Positions 35,961 through 48,361 of a stretch of DNA of 64,000 nucleotides are shown piece by piece. The notes under the pieces are model-generated. The model had not been told where the DNA came from. It saw nothing but the letters and a program-made list of their open reading frames with translations, and searched no databases. The stretch is from Antedon mediterranea. Lineage: Eukaryota; Echinodermata; Crinoidea; Comatulida; Antedonidae. The stretch is from NCBI RefSeq assembly GCF_964355755.1, contig NC_092673.1, positions 30,323,001 to 30,387,000 of the forward strand. The letters are read 5' to 3'. Made by a program: the position numbers and the translations under genes. The first letter of the stretch is position 1, and each line of letters starts with the position of its first letter.

Positions 35961-37850
35961 ACAAAAAATACTAGATGGTTCTCGAATACACAGTAATTTC
36001 AGCGTAAAAAACTGGAGATTTCAAATGTACGTACTGCAGGATTATAGTACATTGTAGTTTACAGAAACGAATAAATAGACACGATGATTTATGTACTCAA
36101 CTAAGTCAACTCATTTAAAGAAACCCAATTTGTGTGTTGTGTGTAACATTAGGGTTGAGGGATAGGGAAGAAGATATGGGTACAAAGGAGAACAATTTTT
36201 CAATATTTTCTTTATCTACTCAGTAACAAAATATATTTTTCATTTTTATAGGCTTATAAATAATATACCACTTGATACAGTAACACATTTGCGATTTAAT
36301 AATTTGTTAAAACTGTCACTGTCATAGTCGATTGAAATAGTAAAATACATGTAACGACACTACGACGTCTATAGGTAAATGCGAAGCATCCCCGTATTTT
36401 TGTGTGCGGGTATTTTTCAAGATGGAAATCAATTAGACAGTGTATTCCACTATCGGAAAACACCCCTATTTGGGGCAAATCGTTGAACCTAAATTTGTTT
36501 TAACTTGAGGGTGACCTCGCTTCGCTCCCTCCCCCTCTAGGAAGTGTAAACGATGGTTCTCGGAATGATAATGACTCGGCTAAAAAGGTTTAGAAAGACA
36601 TTCTGGCCCTGACGATTTCGGTCGGTTACCATTATTTAAATGCTTTTGATATTCGTAAAACTAAACCTACTCACTAACCTGTTTCACAGTGTCTTAGATG
36701 ATTAATAGCGTTTTACGTATAGTGTTTATTGTAGATATGAAAAGTGGTAAAAAAGAATAACAAATGCTTGGTAAATTGTAGATAACAGTTAGATGAAATC
36801 TACTAAAAATAGTATAATTGTGTTAAAAATATAATACAATATTGTGTGTATAAATGTGGATGGGCGTTTATTAGATGGTATTTGTTGGGGGTGGCGATAA
36901 TTATTTTAATTGACGTTTTATTGTGGAAGTGTTCCGGGCGTTTATTCAAATAAATACCATCCTAATTGGTATACTAAATACATTATTCCGCGACACAGTG
37001 AGCCTTTTTGGCCTAAGAAGGAAGACGCTTTAGACGGCTTGCAACATGGGCAGAAGTATCCCAGGGTCCTGACGGGACACAGATAGCGCACAGTATACAT
37101 AAAGTCCCGGCAGCTTACTCAACAACTCGGCTATCGGGGTTTCATTCGATTTCAAACAAAAGCTCTTATCATCAATTCTCTCGATGTCATTTTATATAAT
37201 TATTTCTCACAATTTACTCCTATGTTTTATGAATATATTAAATTTGATCTTCATGTACTACTATACCTTCACACGCGTGGTCCAAAAATAAACCAAAAAC
37301 CAAATTTGCTATCGCCACCAAGCCCAACGGCCAACTTAGTTAAAACAGGGAGTTGTTTTACAACTCCCTGGACGAAACCAACCGCAGCGAACTTGCAAGG
37401 TAATAGGCACACCTTACCATGAACCCGGAAATTACTTCTACCGTGCGTAGAGTTAAAATTTACTGATTGAAATCAGAAAATTTCTTATAAAACCATTTAT
37501 AATTTCTTCCTAAGAAAGAAATATGGAACAATAGCGTAGTACTGAAAACTAATGTTATCAAATCTACGTTTCTCGGTACATCTGAGATACATAAGGTAGG
37601 TAGCCAAGGCGGAGATTAGTACCGAAGTTTTTCCATTGTGCTCGCCTATGTCAGAATTAACCATAATTTATATATAGATTGTCAATAACTAATTATCTAA
37701 CTCAACTTATTTAGTAAACAGGATTATGTTAGGTGGTTAAAATCAGTACCGAACGTATGAAGCAACTTTATATACCATCGAGTAAAAATACTATAAGTAA
37801 CGCGCGATTTACCGAATTTTACGTATATATATAGATGTATGTAATGGGAT
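35961..37850. mobile_element. Foldback DNA transposon family, composite copy 2
   Basis: 35975-36490 and 37676-37850 match 56965-57450 and 58010-58250. Between them (about 36490-37676) lies a copy of the 18102-19985 type, starting at the CGCTTCGCTCCCTCCCCCTC end. No transposase frame is seen. Confidence 0.6.
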
Positions 37851-37857
37851 CGTAGTA

Positions 37858-38232
37858 CTGAACACTGTGGTTTTTAGTTAGACCAATCGTTAAAACAAGT
37901 TGTCTTCAGTTAGAGCAATCGTTAAAACGAGTGAACTTTAGTTAGACCAATCGTTAAAACAAGTTGTCTTCAGTTAGACCAATCGTTAAAACAAATTGTC
38001 TTCAGTTTGACTAATCGTTAAAACAAGTTGTCTTCAGTTAGACCAATCGTTAAAACGAGTGAACTTCAGTTAGACCAATCGTTAAAACAAGTTTTCATCA
38101 GTTAGAACACTCGTTAAAACGAGTGAACTTTAGTTAGATCAACCGTTAAAACAATTTGTCTTCAACTAGACTAATCGTTAAAACAAGTTTTCTTCAGTTA
38201 GACCAATCGTTAAAACAAGTGAACTTTAGTTA
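37858..38232. repeat. 32-bp minisatellite
   Basis: About 11-12 units with a 32-bp period (unit starts at 37953, 37985 and 38017). The consensus contains GTTAGACCAATCGTTAAAAC followed by a variable AAGTTGTCTTCA or GAGTGAACTTTA. The array continues at 39800 after the LINE. Confidence 0.9.
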
Positions 38233-38731
38233 AGATAAGATAAGATAAGATAAGACAAACCTTTATTGTCATGAACACAACCAGGCGAACATGGAATTGG
38301 TTTTCCTTAGATGCTTAAAAACACATACAATATATAAAACATTAAAAATAACAATATAATACATTAAAACTATATACATTAGTAAACAAACTATCTTTGA
38401 AATGTTGAGTTGGAAACATGAATAGAGTTGTGGACAAATGATTTACAACATATTTATCATTCAATGGGTGTGAGTTATCTTCCATTGTTTTCTTAACTTG
38501 GCTAATAACATCGCGCCTGTAAACTTCGTCGATAACATTGACATTCTTTCCTATTATTTTACTAGCAGTTTTCATTATACGGTCAAGTTTCTTTTTATCA
38601 TTAGAACTCAGACTATTCAGCACAGTTGAAAGTTACAACACTAAGAATAACACTCTGGTGAAACAAAAAAGTATATCATTATTCACCTTGAAAGAGTTCA
38701 GCTTTTTGAGTATTTGCATTCCAATGTAAAT
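38233..38731 (-). mobile_element. L2-like LINE, 3' end
   Basis: On the minus strand the C-terminal coding part reads LSSNDKKKLDRIMKTASKII and continues to SHPLNDKYVV. A 3' UTR follows, then a (TTATC)n tail at 38233-38260. The tail abuts the 32-bp array, so the LINE inserted into it. The rest of the element continues at 39011 after a 280-bp insertion of repeat R. Confidence 0.75.
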
Positions 38732-39010
38732 CATTATGTGGCAGTCTGTGTACTGACACTACGGATCTGTATTGACAATGATGATTAATTCGTGATTGTA
38801 TTGTATCAACAGTGTTGTGAACGATTCTATATACACATTGTATTTTTAGTATGTTCCACGAAAAACCTGTTAGCAATTTTAACACAATCTTAACAAATCC
38901 ATCTCTATTCAACTTTTTTGTAAATACATACTTTCAATTTTGAAAAGTAATCCCCAAAGATATGCGAGTCAGTACCGTTATTCTAGTATCTGGGTTTAGA
39001 ACGATACAGT
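38732..39010. repeat. Repeat R inserted in the LINE
   Basis: Starts at GTGGCAGTCTGTGTACTGAC and ends GTTTAGAACGATACAG. The LINE sequence AGTATTTGCATTCCAAT(G/T)T is present on both sides (38708 and 39008). This could be a target duplication of about 24 bp or the scar of a local duplication. Confidence 0.6.
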
Positions 39011-39799
39011 ATTTGCATTCCAATTTAAATCACAATCTACCGTTGGTCCTAAATATTTATGTTCTTTTACAGTATCTATCTTTTGGTCGTTTAATACAAT
39101 ATTATCAATAACACCTTTCTTCTTTCTGAAATCAACAATTAATTCTTTGGTCTTATCCGCGTTTAATATAATTTTTTTTTTCATACACCACGACTCAAAC
39201 AACTTAAGTGTATTTCTATACTCATCTTCACAGTTATGTTGAATTATACCCGTAACAACAGAATCATCTGCATACTTAACTATACTAACATTATTACTTT
39301 CAATTTTGAAGTCATTTGTGTAAAGAGAGAAAAGAACAAGAGAAAGAACACACCCCTGAAGGACACCAGTGTTAGTGAAAGAGTACTAGAAGAATGTCCA
39401 CATATCCTAACCACCTGTGGTCTGTTTGATAGAAAATCACCAATCCACAATATTATATGTGAATTAACATTTATATCACAGAGTTTCCGGAGCAGAATAT
39501 GTGATTTGATAGTATTAAAGGCTGAAGAGAAATCGAAGATCATAGAGCGAACATATGGTCGCGGTTTCTCAAGAAGAGTTACTTGACTGCATCACTTACC
39601 CCTTTCTTACTCTTATACACAAACTGACACGATCACGTAACTCATTACATTCATTTAGAAATTCAGAAAATGTTTAACAATGGATTCTAGACACTTCATA
39701 ATGATCGATGTCAAGGCAACGGGTCTATAGTCGTTGTTAATACTTGGTTTAGGTTTTTTAGGGAGTGGTGTTATTGAGGACTTTTTCCATATCACAGGT
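39011..39799 (-). pseudogene. L2-like reverse transcriptase, block 1
   Basis: The minus strand carries DFSSAFNTIKSHILLRKLCD and the end FESWCMKKKIILNADKTKEL; the region between is frame-broken near 39340. Upstream RT residues (N-D-Y-R-P-V-A-L-T-S) lie near 39740. It is the 5' continuation of the LINE at 38233-38731. Confidence 0.8.
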
Positions 39800-40228
39800 A
39801 TCGTTAAAACAATTTGTCTTCAGTTAGACCAATCGTTAAAACAAGTTTTCTTCAGTTAGAATAATCGTTAAAACGAGTGAAGTTTAGTTAGACCGATCGA
39901 TAGAATAAGTGGTCTTTATAGTTAGACCAATCGTTAGAGCGAGTGTTTTTTAGTTAGACCAACCGTTAGAGCGAGTGGATTTTAGTTGACCAACAAGTAG
40001 ATTTAGTGGTCTTTAGTTAGACCAACCATGAGAGCGAGTGTTTTATAGTTAGACCAACCGTTAGAGCGAGTGATTTTTAGTTGACCAACCAATAGAGTTA
40101 GTGGTCTTTAGTTAGACCAATCGTTAGATCGAGAATTTTTAGTTAGAACAACCGTTAGAGCGAGTGGTTTTTAGTTGATCAACCAATAGAGTTAGTGGTC
40201 TGTAGTTAGACCAATAATTAAAACGAGT
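39800..40228. repeat. Minisatellite array, block 1
   Basis: Variants of the 32-bp unit (GTTAGACCAATCGTTAGAGC) mixed with a related GTTGACCAACCAGTAGAGTT unit. It resumes directly after the truncated 5' end of the LINE. Confidence 0.85.
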
Positions 40229-41019
40229 GGAATATTACTTTCGGGAACTAGTTTACTAAGACGGAAATAAACACAGGTACCGTCGTATAACGTAACCTTT
40301 CTTTCTAATATTGTGTCAGTTGCCTTTGAGTTGTAAACAATGATCCCAATATTTGCCCCCAAAATAGTGCTAAATCTTATAAAATATCACTTTTGTTTTT
40401 ATTGATATGCCTAATACAATAATGTTTAAAATAAAAAAACCTTAAAGAAATGTAGCAATAAAACAATACCCAGCAGTATTATCAAGAAGTGGGTGACAAG
40501 GAATTATTCAGTGTTTGTAGTATATACAATGCTTGTTCATGACGTAATTACATTATTTTTTAGTATACTTACTTATTATTTACTCTTCCCTGTTGTAATT
40601 GTTAAAACGTTTACAGGTCTATATTTTAAATAGAAGTTATAAACAATGCGTTAGCAATAGTGTTTTGAAAGTAATTTATTTTCTAAAAAAATGGCTTATG
40701 TAGCAGTCTGTGTACTGACACTACGGATCTGTATTGACAATGAGGATTAAGTCGTGATTGTATTGTATCAACAATGTTGTGAACGATGCTATATATACAT
40801 TGTATTTTTAGTAAGTTCCCCGAAGAACCTGTTAGCAAGAACACTGGTTCCTTTGTAACTAACGACAATATCCTGTGTTCAGAATACCTACACAATTTTA
40901 ACAAATCCATCTCTATTCAACTTTTTTGTAAATACATACTTTCAATTTTGAAAAATAATCCCCAAAGATATGCGAGTCAGTACCGTTATTCTAGTATCTG
41001 GGTTTGGAACGATACAGTA
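40229..41019. repeat. Spacer plus repeat R, block 1
   Basis: From GAATATTACTTTCGGGAACT to GTTTGGAACGATACAG. Copies lie at 43159, 45316 and, truncated, 52739. A 75-codon minus-strand frame (KEPVFLLTGSSGNLLKIQC) recurs in copies but is disrupted in older ones. Confidence 0.75.
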
Positions 41020-41606
41020 TTTGCACTTCAATTTAAATCACAATCTACCGTTGGTCCTAAATATTTATGTTCTTTTACAGTATCTATCTTTTGGTCGTTT
41101 AATACAATATTATCAATAACACTTTTCTTCTTTCTGAAATCAAAAATTAATTCTTTGGTCTTATCCGCGTTTAATATAAAACATTTTTTCATACACCACG
41201 ACTCAAACAACTTAAGTGTATTTCTATACTCATCTTCACAGTTATGTTGAATTATACCCGTAACAACAGAATCATCTGCATACTTAACTATACTAACATT
41301 ATTACTTTCAATTTTGAAGTCATTTGTGTAAAGAGAGAAAAGAACAGGAGAAAGAACACATCCCTGAGGGACACCAGTGTTAGTGCAAAGAGTACTAGAA
41401 TAATGTCCACCTATCCTAATCACCTGTGGTCTGTTTGATAGAAAATCACCAATCCACAAGATTATATGTGAATTAATATTTATATCACAGAGTTTCCGGA
41501 GCAGAATATGTGATTGGATAGTATTAAAGGCTGAAGAGAAATCGAAGAACATAGAGCGAACATATGATCGCAGTCTCTCAAGAAGAGTTAAGACTGCATC
41601 ACTTAT
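41020..41606 (-). pseudogene. L2-like reverse transcriptase, block 2
   Basis: A 174-codon open frame (41552-41028) with DFSSAFNTIQSHILLRKL, TGVPQGCVLSPVLFSLYTND and the catalytic K-Y-A-D-D-S, then FDFRKKKSVIDN and YLGPTVD. It lacks the N-terminal RT part because an inner LINE is inserted at 41607. Confidence 0.85.
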
Positions 41607-42633
41607 TTCATTTCATTTTCATTTCATTTTCATTTCTTTATTCGACAACAAGCGGTCCAGGGGTTGCAACAGCAACAGAGCGCCATAACACATTTGTGTC
41701 CGCAACCCCTGTAACATACAACTTAATACAAGTTAAAAATGAATATAAAATATACAGAATATATAAAAAATTTAATTAATTTGTATTACTGTGTTACACA
41801 ATTTAAAATACACCTATACAATTAAAATAAATTTAGCATTGATCAAGCAGATATTTTTTCAATTTCGACAGGAAATTTTTCAAAGGAAGCGTAACTGCTT
41901 GATCTTTGATTATGGAGGGTAGTGATGACCATATAACAGGAAAATTGTTGATAGACGAATATTTTAAAGTATCGGTACGTGCAAAAGGGTGGACAAATGT
42001 GAATAATTCAGGATGGCGTTGATTGATATGGATATTATTATTTACAGTACTACAAAAAGTTACATTATAAAAACAACAAAATATAAAGGAAATTAAAATC
42101 ATTAAACGTCTATCACGTAAGGATAACCAACCCAAAGTTATTAAACGTTCGTCGTATGATATAGGTCCGTAGTGGGGTCCCAGAATACGTCTAGAGGCCC
42201 ATCGCTGAACCTGTTCGAGGCGTTTTATGTGTCCTCCATTTCTGGGGCCCCACGCCGGCAAACCATACTCTAGAATAGGTAGCACCAAAGTTTTGTACAG
42301 ACACGAAATCGCGTCTGGAGAACAATTTCCGGCTACAGAAAAAATAAAGCCTAACATTCGATTAGCTTTAGATATTAGAATATCGATTTGAACATTCCAA
42401 TTCAGTTTAGAATCGATACTCCTAAATGTTTATGGCTATCAACCACCGCAATTGTCTCACCATTAAGAAAGTACAACGGCTTAACAAAGTTACGCTTTCT
42501 GGTGATATGCATTAATTTAGTTTTATTGACATTGAATTTCATTTGATTCTTATCAGCCCAATTAGATAAAATATTTATATCATTTTGCAAATTAACAATA
42601 TCGTTGGCATTTTGTCTGTGTCTATAGAGTATT
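41607..42633 (-). mobile_element. Second LINE inserted in the first
   Basis: A 5'-truncated LINE with frames 42650-42402 (NILSNWADKNQMKFNVNKTK) and 42357-41833 (LYKTLVLPILEYGLPAWGP, RRILGPHYGPISYDER), the post-RT region of a CR1/L2-type element. Its 3' UTR has a perfect 10-bp hairpin (41658-41667 with 41702-41711) and a (GAAAT)n-like tail. Block 1 is the empty site. Confidence 0.8.
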
Positions 42634-43158
42634 TTCTTACTCTTATACACAAACTTGCACGGATCACGTAACTTATTACATTCATTTAGAAATTCAGAAA
42701 ATGCTTAACAATGGATTCTAGACACTTCATAATGATCGATGTCAAGGCAACGGGTCTATAGTTTTTGTTAATACTTGGTTTAGGTTTTTTAGGGAGTGGC
42801 GTTATTGAGGACTTTTTCCATATCACAGGTATCGTTAAAACAATTTGTTTTCAGTTAGACCAATCGCTAAAACAAGTTTTCCTCAGTTAGGATAATCGTT
42901 AAAAGTTTAGTTAGACCGATCGATAGAATAAGTGATTTTAAGTTAGACCAATCCTTAGAGCGAGTGTTTTTTAGTTAGATCAATCGTTAGAGCGAGTGGT
43001 TTTTAGTTGACCAACCAGTAGAGTTAGTGGTACTTAATTAGACCAATCGTTAGAACGAGAATTTTTTAGTTAGAACAACCGTTAGAGCGAGTGGTTTTTA
43101 GTTGACCAACCAGTAGAGTTAGTGGTCTGTAGTTAGACCAATAATTAGAAAGAGTGGA
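42634..43158. repeat. LINE upstream part and minisatellite, block 2
   Basis: 42634-42830 is the RT segment with N-K-N-Y-R-P-V-A-L-T-S on the minus strand. 42832-43158 is the minisatellite. Confidence 0.7.
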
Positions 43159-43934
43159 ATATTACTTTCGGGAACTAGTTTGCTAAGACGGAAATAAACA
43201 CAGGTACCGTCGTATAACGTGACCTTTCTTTCTAATATTGTGTCAGTTGCCATTGAGTTGTAAACAATGATCCCAATATTTGCCCCAAAATAGTGCTAAA
43301 TCTTATAAAATATCACTTTTGTTTTTATTGATATGCCTAATACAATAATGTTTAAAATAAAAAAACCTTAAAGAAATGTAGCAATAAAACAATACCCAGC
43401 AGTATTATCAAGAAGTGGGTGACAAGGAATTATTCAGTGTTTGTAGTATATACAATGCGTTCATGACGTAATTACATTATTTTTTAGTATACTTACTTAT
43501 TATTTACTCTTCCCTGTTGTTAAAACGTTTACAGGTCTATATTTTAAATAGAAGTTATAAACAATGCGTTAGCAATAGTGTTTTGAAAGTAATTTATTTT
43601 CTAAAAAAATGGCTTATGTAGCAGTCTGTGTACTGACACTACGGATCTGTGATTGACAATGATGATTAAGTCGTGATTGTATTGTATCAACAATGTTGTG
43701 AACGATTCTATATATACATTGTATTTTTAGTAAGTTCCCCGAAGAACCTGTTAGCAAGAACACTGGTTCCTTTGTAACTAATGACAATATCCTGTGTTGA
43801 GAATACCTACACAATTTTAACAAATCCATCTCTATTCAACTTTTTTGTAAATACACACTTTCAATTTTGAAAAATAATCCCCAAAGATATGCGAGTCAGT
43901 ACCGTTATTCTAGTATCTGGGTTTAGAACGATAC
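43159..43934. repeat. Spacer plus repeat R, block 2
   Basis: Near-identical to 40229-41019; small indels only. Confidence 0.75.
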
Positions 43935-44727
43935 AGTATTTGCACTCCAATTTAAATCACAATCTACCGTTGGTCCTAAATATTTATGTTCTTTTACAGT
44001 ATCTATCTTTTGGTCGTTTAATACAATATTATCAATAACACTTTTCTTCTTTCTGAAATCAAAAATTAATTCTTTGGTCTTATCCGCGTTTAATATAAAA
44101 CATTTTTTCATACACCACGACTCAAACAACTTAAGTGTATTTCTATACTCATCTTCACAGTTATGTTGAATTATACCCGTAACAACAGAATCATCTGCAT
44201 ACTTAACTATACTAACATTATTACTTTCAATTTTGAAGTCATTTGTGTAAAGAGAGAAAAGAACAGGAGAAAGAACACACCCCTGAGGGACACCAGTGTT
44301 AGTGAAAGAGTACTAGAAGAATGTCCACATATACTAACCACCTGTGGTCTGTTTGATAGAAAATCACCAATCCACAATATTATATGTGAATTAACATTTA
44401 TATCACAGAGTTTCCGGAGCAGAATATGTGATTTGATAGTATTAAAGGCTGAAGCGAAATCGAAGATCATAGAGCGAACATATGGTCGCGGTTTCTCAAG
44501 AAGAGTTACTTGACTGCATCACTTACCCCTTTCTTACTCTTATACACAAACTGACACGATCACGTAACTCATTACATTCATTTAGAAATTCAGAAAATGT
44601 TTAACAATGGATTCTAGACACTTCATAATGATCGATGTCAAGGCAACGGGTCTATAGTCGTTGTTAATACTTGGTTTAGGTTTTTTAGGGAGTGGTGTTA
44701 TTGAAGACTTTTTCCATAGCACAGGTA
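43935..44727 (-). pseudogene. L2-like reverse transcriptase, block 3
   Basis: Matches block 1 (39011-39799) closely, including the same frame break. The period to block 1 is about 4926 bp. Confidence 0.8.
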
Positions 44728-45315
44728 TCGTTAAAACAATTTGTCTTCAGTTAGACCAATCGTTAAAACAAGTTTTCTTCAGTTAGAATAATCGTTAAAA
44801 CGAGTGAAGTTTAGTTAGACCGATCGATAGAATAAGTGGTCTTTATAGTTAGACCAATCGTTAGAGCGAGTGTTTTTTAGTTAGACCAACCGTTAGAGCG
44901 AGTGGTTTTTAGTTGACCAACCAGTAGATTTAGTGGTCTTTAGTTAGACCAACCATGAGAGCGAGTGTTTTATAGTTAGACCAACCGTTAGAGCGAGTGA
45001 TTTTTAGTTGACCAACCAATAGAGTTAGTGGACTTTAGTTAGACCAACCGTTAGAGCGAGTGGATTTTAGTTGACCAACAAGTAGATTTAGTGGTCTTTA
45101 GTTAGACCAACCATGAGAGCGAGTGTTTTATAGTTAGACCAACCGTTAGAGCGAGTGATTTTTAGTTGACCAACCAATAGAGTTAGTGGTCTTTAGTTAG
45201 ACCAATCGTTAGATCGAGAATTTTTTAGTTAGAACAACCGTTAGAGCGAGTGGTTTTTAGTTGACCAACCAGTAGAGTTAGTGGTCTGTAGTTAGACCAA
45301 TAATTAGAAAGAGTG
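44728..45315. repeat. Minisatellite array, block 3
   Basis: Same array as 39800-40228 with about 150 bp of extra units: an internal stretch (about 44940-45060) is repeated at 45060-45190. Confidence 0.8.
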
Positions 45316-46087
45316 GAATATTACTTTCGGGAACTAGTTTGCTAAGACGGAAATAAACACTGGTACCGTCGTATAACGTGACCTTTCTTTCTAATATTGT
45401 GTCAGTTGCCATTGAGTTGTAAACAATGATCCCAATATTTGCCCAGAAATAGTGCTAAATCTTATAAAATATCACTTTTGTTTTTATTGATATGCCTAAT
45501 ACAATAATGTTTAAAATAAAAAAACCTTAAAGAAATGTAGCAATAAAACAATACCCAGCAGTATTATCAAGAAGTGGGTGACAAGGAATTAGTCAGTGTT
45601 TGTAGTATATACAATGCTTGTTCATGACGTAATTACATTATTTTTTAGTATACTTACTTATTATTTACTCTTCCCTGTTGTAATTGTTAAAACGTTTACA
45701 GGTCTATATTTTAAATAGAAGTTATAAACAATGCGTTAGCAATAGTGTTTTGAAAGTAATTTATTTTCAAATAAATGGCTTATGTAGCAGTCTGTGTACT
45801 GACACTACGGATCTGTATTGACAATGATGATTAAGTCGTGATTGTATTGTATCAACAATGTTGTGAACGATTCTATATATACATTGTATTTTTAGTAAGT
45901 TCCCCGAAGAACCTGTTAGCAAGAACACTGGTTCCTTTGTAACTAACGACAATATCCTGTGTTGAGAATACCTACACAATTTTAACAAATCCATCTCTAT
46001 TCAACTTTTTTGTAAATACATACTTTCAATTTTGAAAAATAATCCCCAAAGATATGCGAGTCAGTACCGTTATTCTAGTATCTGGCT
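45316..46087. repeat. Spacer plus repeat R, block 3
   Basis: Near-identical to 40229-41019. Confidence 0.75.
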
Positions 46088-46691
46088 TTAGAACGATACA
46101 GTATTTGCACTCCAATTTAAATCACAATCTACCGTTGGTCCTAAATATTTATGTTCTTTTACAGTATCTATCTTTTGGTCGTTTAATACAATATTATCAA
46201 TAACACTTTTCTTCTTTCTGAAATCAAAAATTAATTCTTTGGTCTTATCCGCGTTTAATATAAAACATTTTTTCATACACCACGACTCAAACAACTTAAG
46301 TGTATTTCTATACTCATCTTCACAGTTATGTTGAATTATACCCGTAACAACAGAATCATCTGCATACTTAACTATACTAACATTATTACTTTCAATTTTG
46401 AAGTCATTTGTGTAAAGAGAGAAAAGAACAGGAGAAAGAACACATCCCTGAGGGACACCAGTGTTAGTGCAAAGAGTACTAGAATAATGTCCACCTATCC
46501 TAATCACCTGTGGTCTGTTTGATAGAAAATCACCAATCCACAAGATTATATGTGAATTAATATTTATATCACAGAGTTTCCGGAGCAGAATATGTGATTG
46601 GATAGTATTAAAGGCTGAAGAGAAATCGAAAAACATAGAGCGAACAAATGATCGCAGTCTCTCAAGAAGAGTTAAGACTGCATCACTTATT
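46088..46691 (-). pseudogene. L2-like reverse transcriptase, block 4
   Basis: A 182-codon open frame (46636-46088); over the shared length its product is the same as block 2. It carries PQGCVLSPVLFSLYTND and Y-A-D-D. Confidence 0.85.
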
Positions 46692-47717
46692 TCATTTCAT
46701 TTTCATTTCATTTTCATTTCTTTATTCGACAACAAGCGGTCCAGGGGTTGCGACAGCAACAGAGCGCCATAACACATTTGTGTCCGCAACCCCTGTAACA
46801 TACAACTTAATACAAGTTAAAAATGAATATAAAATATACAGAATATATAAAAAATTTAATTAATTTGTATTACTGTGTTACACAATTTAAAATACACCTA
46901 TACAATTAAAATAATTTAGCATTGATCAAGCAGATATTTTTTCAATTTCGACAGGAAATTTTTCAAAGGAAGAGTAACTGCTTGATCTTTGATTATGGAG
47001 GGTAGTGATGACCATATAACAGGAAAATTGTTGATAGACGAATATTTTAAAGTATCGGTACGTGCAAAAGGGTGGACAAATGTGAGTAATTCAGGATGGC
47101 GTTGATTGATATGGATATTATTATTTACAGTACTACAAAAAGTTACATTATAAAAACAACGAAATATAAAGGAAATTAAAATCATTAAACGTCTATCACG
47201 TAAGGATAACCAACCCAACGTTATTAAACGTTCGTCGTATGATATAGGTCCGTAGTGGGGTCCCAGAATACGTCTAGAGGCCCATCGCTGAACCTGTTCG
47301 AGGCGTTTTATGTGTCCTCCATTTCTGGGGCCCCACGCCGGCAAACCATACTCTAGAATAGGTAGCACCAAAGTTTTGTACAGACACGAAATCGCGTCTG
47401 GAGAACAATTTCCGGCTACAGAAAAAATAAAGCCTAACATTCGATTAGTTTTAGATATTAGATTATCGATTTGAACATTCCAATTCAGTTTAGAATCGAT
47501 ACTCCTAAATGTTTATGGCTATCAACCACCGCAATTGTCTCACCATTAAGAAAGTACAACGGCTTAACAAAGTTACGCTTTCTGGTGATATGCATTAATT
47601 TAGTTTTGTTGACATTGAATTTCATTTGATTCTTATCAGCCCAATTAGATAAAATATTTATATCATTTTGCAAATTAACAATATCGTTGGCATTTTGTCT
47701 GTGTCTATAGAGTATTT
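46692..47717 (-). mobile_element. Second inner LINE copy
   Basis: Duplicate of 41607-42633 with a handful of substitutions. The 3' UTR hairpin is at 46742-46751 and 46786-46795. The inner LINE therefore predates the 5-kb duplication. Confidence 0.8.
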
Positions 47718-48003
47718 TCTTACTCTTATACACAAACTTACACGGATCACGTAACTTATTACATTCATTTAGAAATTCAGAAAATGCTTAACAATGGATT
47801 CTAGACACTTCATAATGATCGATGTCAAGGCAACGGGTCTATATTCTTTGTTAATACTTGGTTTAGGTTTTTTAGGGAGTGGTGTTATTGAGGACTTTTT
47901 CCATATCACAGGTATCGTTAAAACAATTTGTCTTCAGTTAGACCAATCGCTAAAACAAGTTTTCCTCAGTTAGAATAATTGTTAAAACGAGTGAAGTTTA
48001 GTT
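47718..48003. repeat. LINE upstream part and minisatellite, block 4, cut by LINE
   Basis: The array runs 47918-48003 and is cut by the LINE at 48004. TTAGTT at 47998-48003 is repeated at 52496-52501. Confidence 0.8.
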
Positions 48004-48361
48004 CAATTCAATTCAATTCAAAGTAACATTTATTTTCTTCAAAATAAAACAGTCAACAAAATGGTGTAAAGAAAGGTAATATGATTGAAGAAGGCATGAT
48101 CAAAAAAGCAAAAATCTTGTGACAGACATGCCTAAACAAAGATTAGATAAAAACAACACGGAAAAAGAAAATAAATAAATAAATAAATAAATTAAAATAA
48201 TAAAGAAATAACAATATAAAAAATTTACATAACATGGGTTAAACTAAATAAGTAAAATAACAACAAAAAAGAACCAATTTTGGTATAAATAAAGAATTGA
48301 TTCGTCTTCTTCTTGTTACTCATCATTAAAATTATTATCATAAAATGTAATATAATAAAAA

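Noticed and set aside
37858-38232. CRISPR-like array (32-bp repeats)
   Set aside because: The whole unit repeats with no unique spacers; it is a eukaryotic minisatellite.
39236-39586. 116-codon plus-strand frames opposite the LINE RT (also 44163)
   Set aside because: Antisense shadows of the reverse transcriptase.
40683-40910. Recurrent 75-codon frame in repeat R (also 43614, 45767, 54663, 55421)
   Set aside because: Copies are recent duplicates, so sharing a frame proves little; older copies (34554, 38679) break it and there is no domain.
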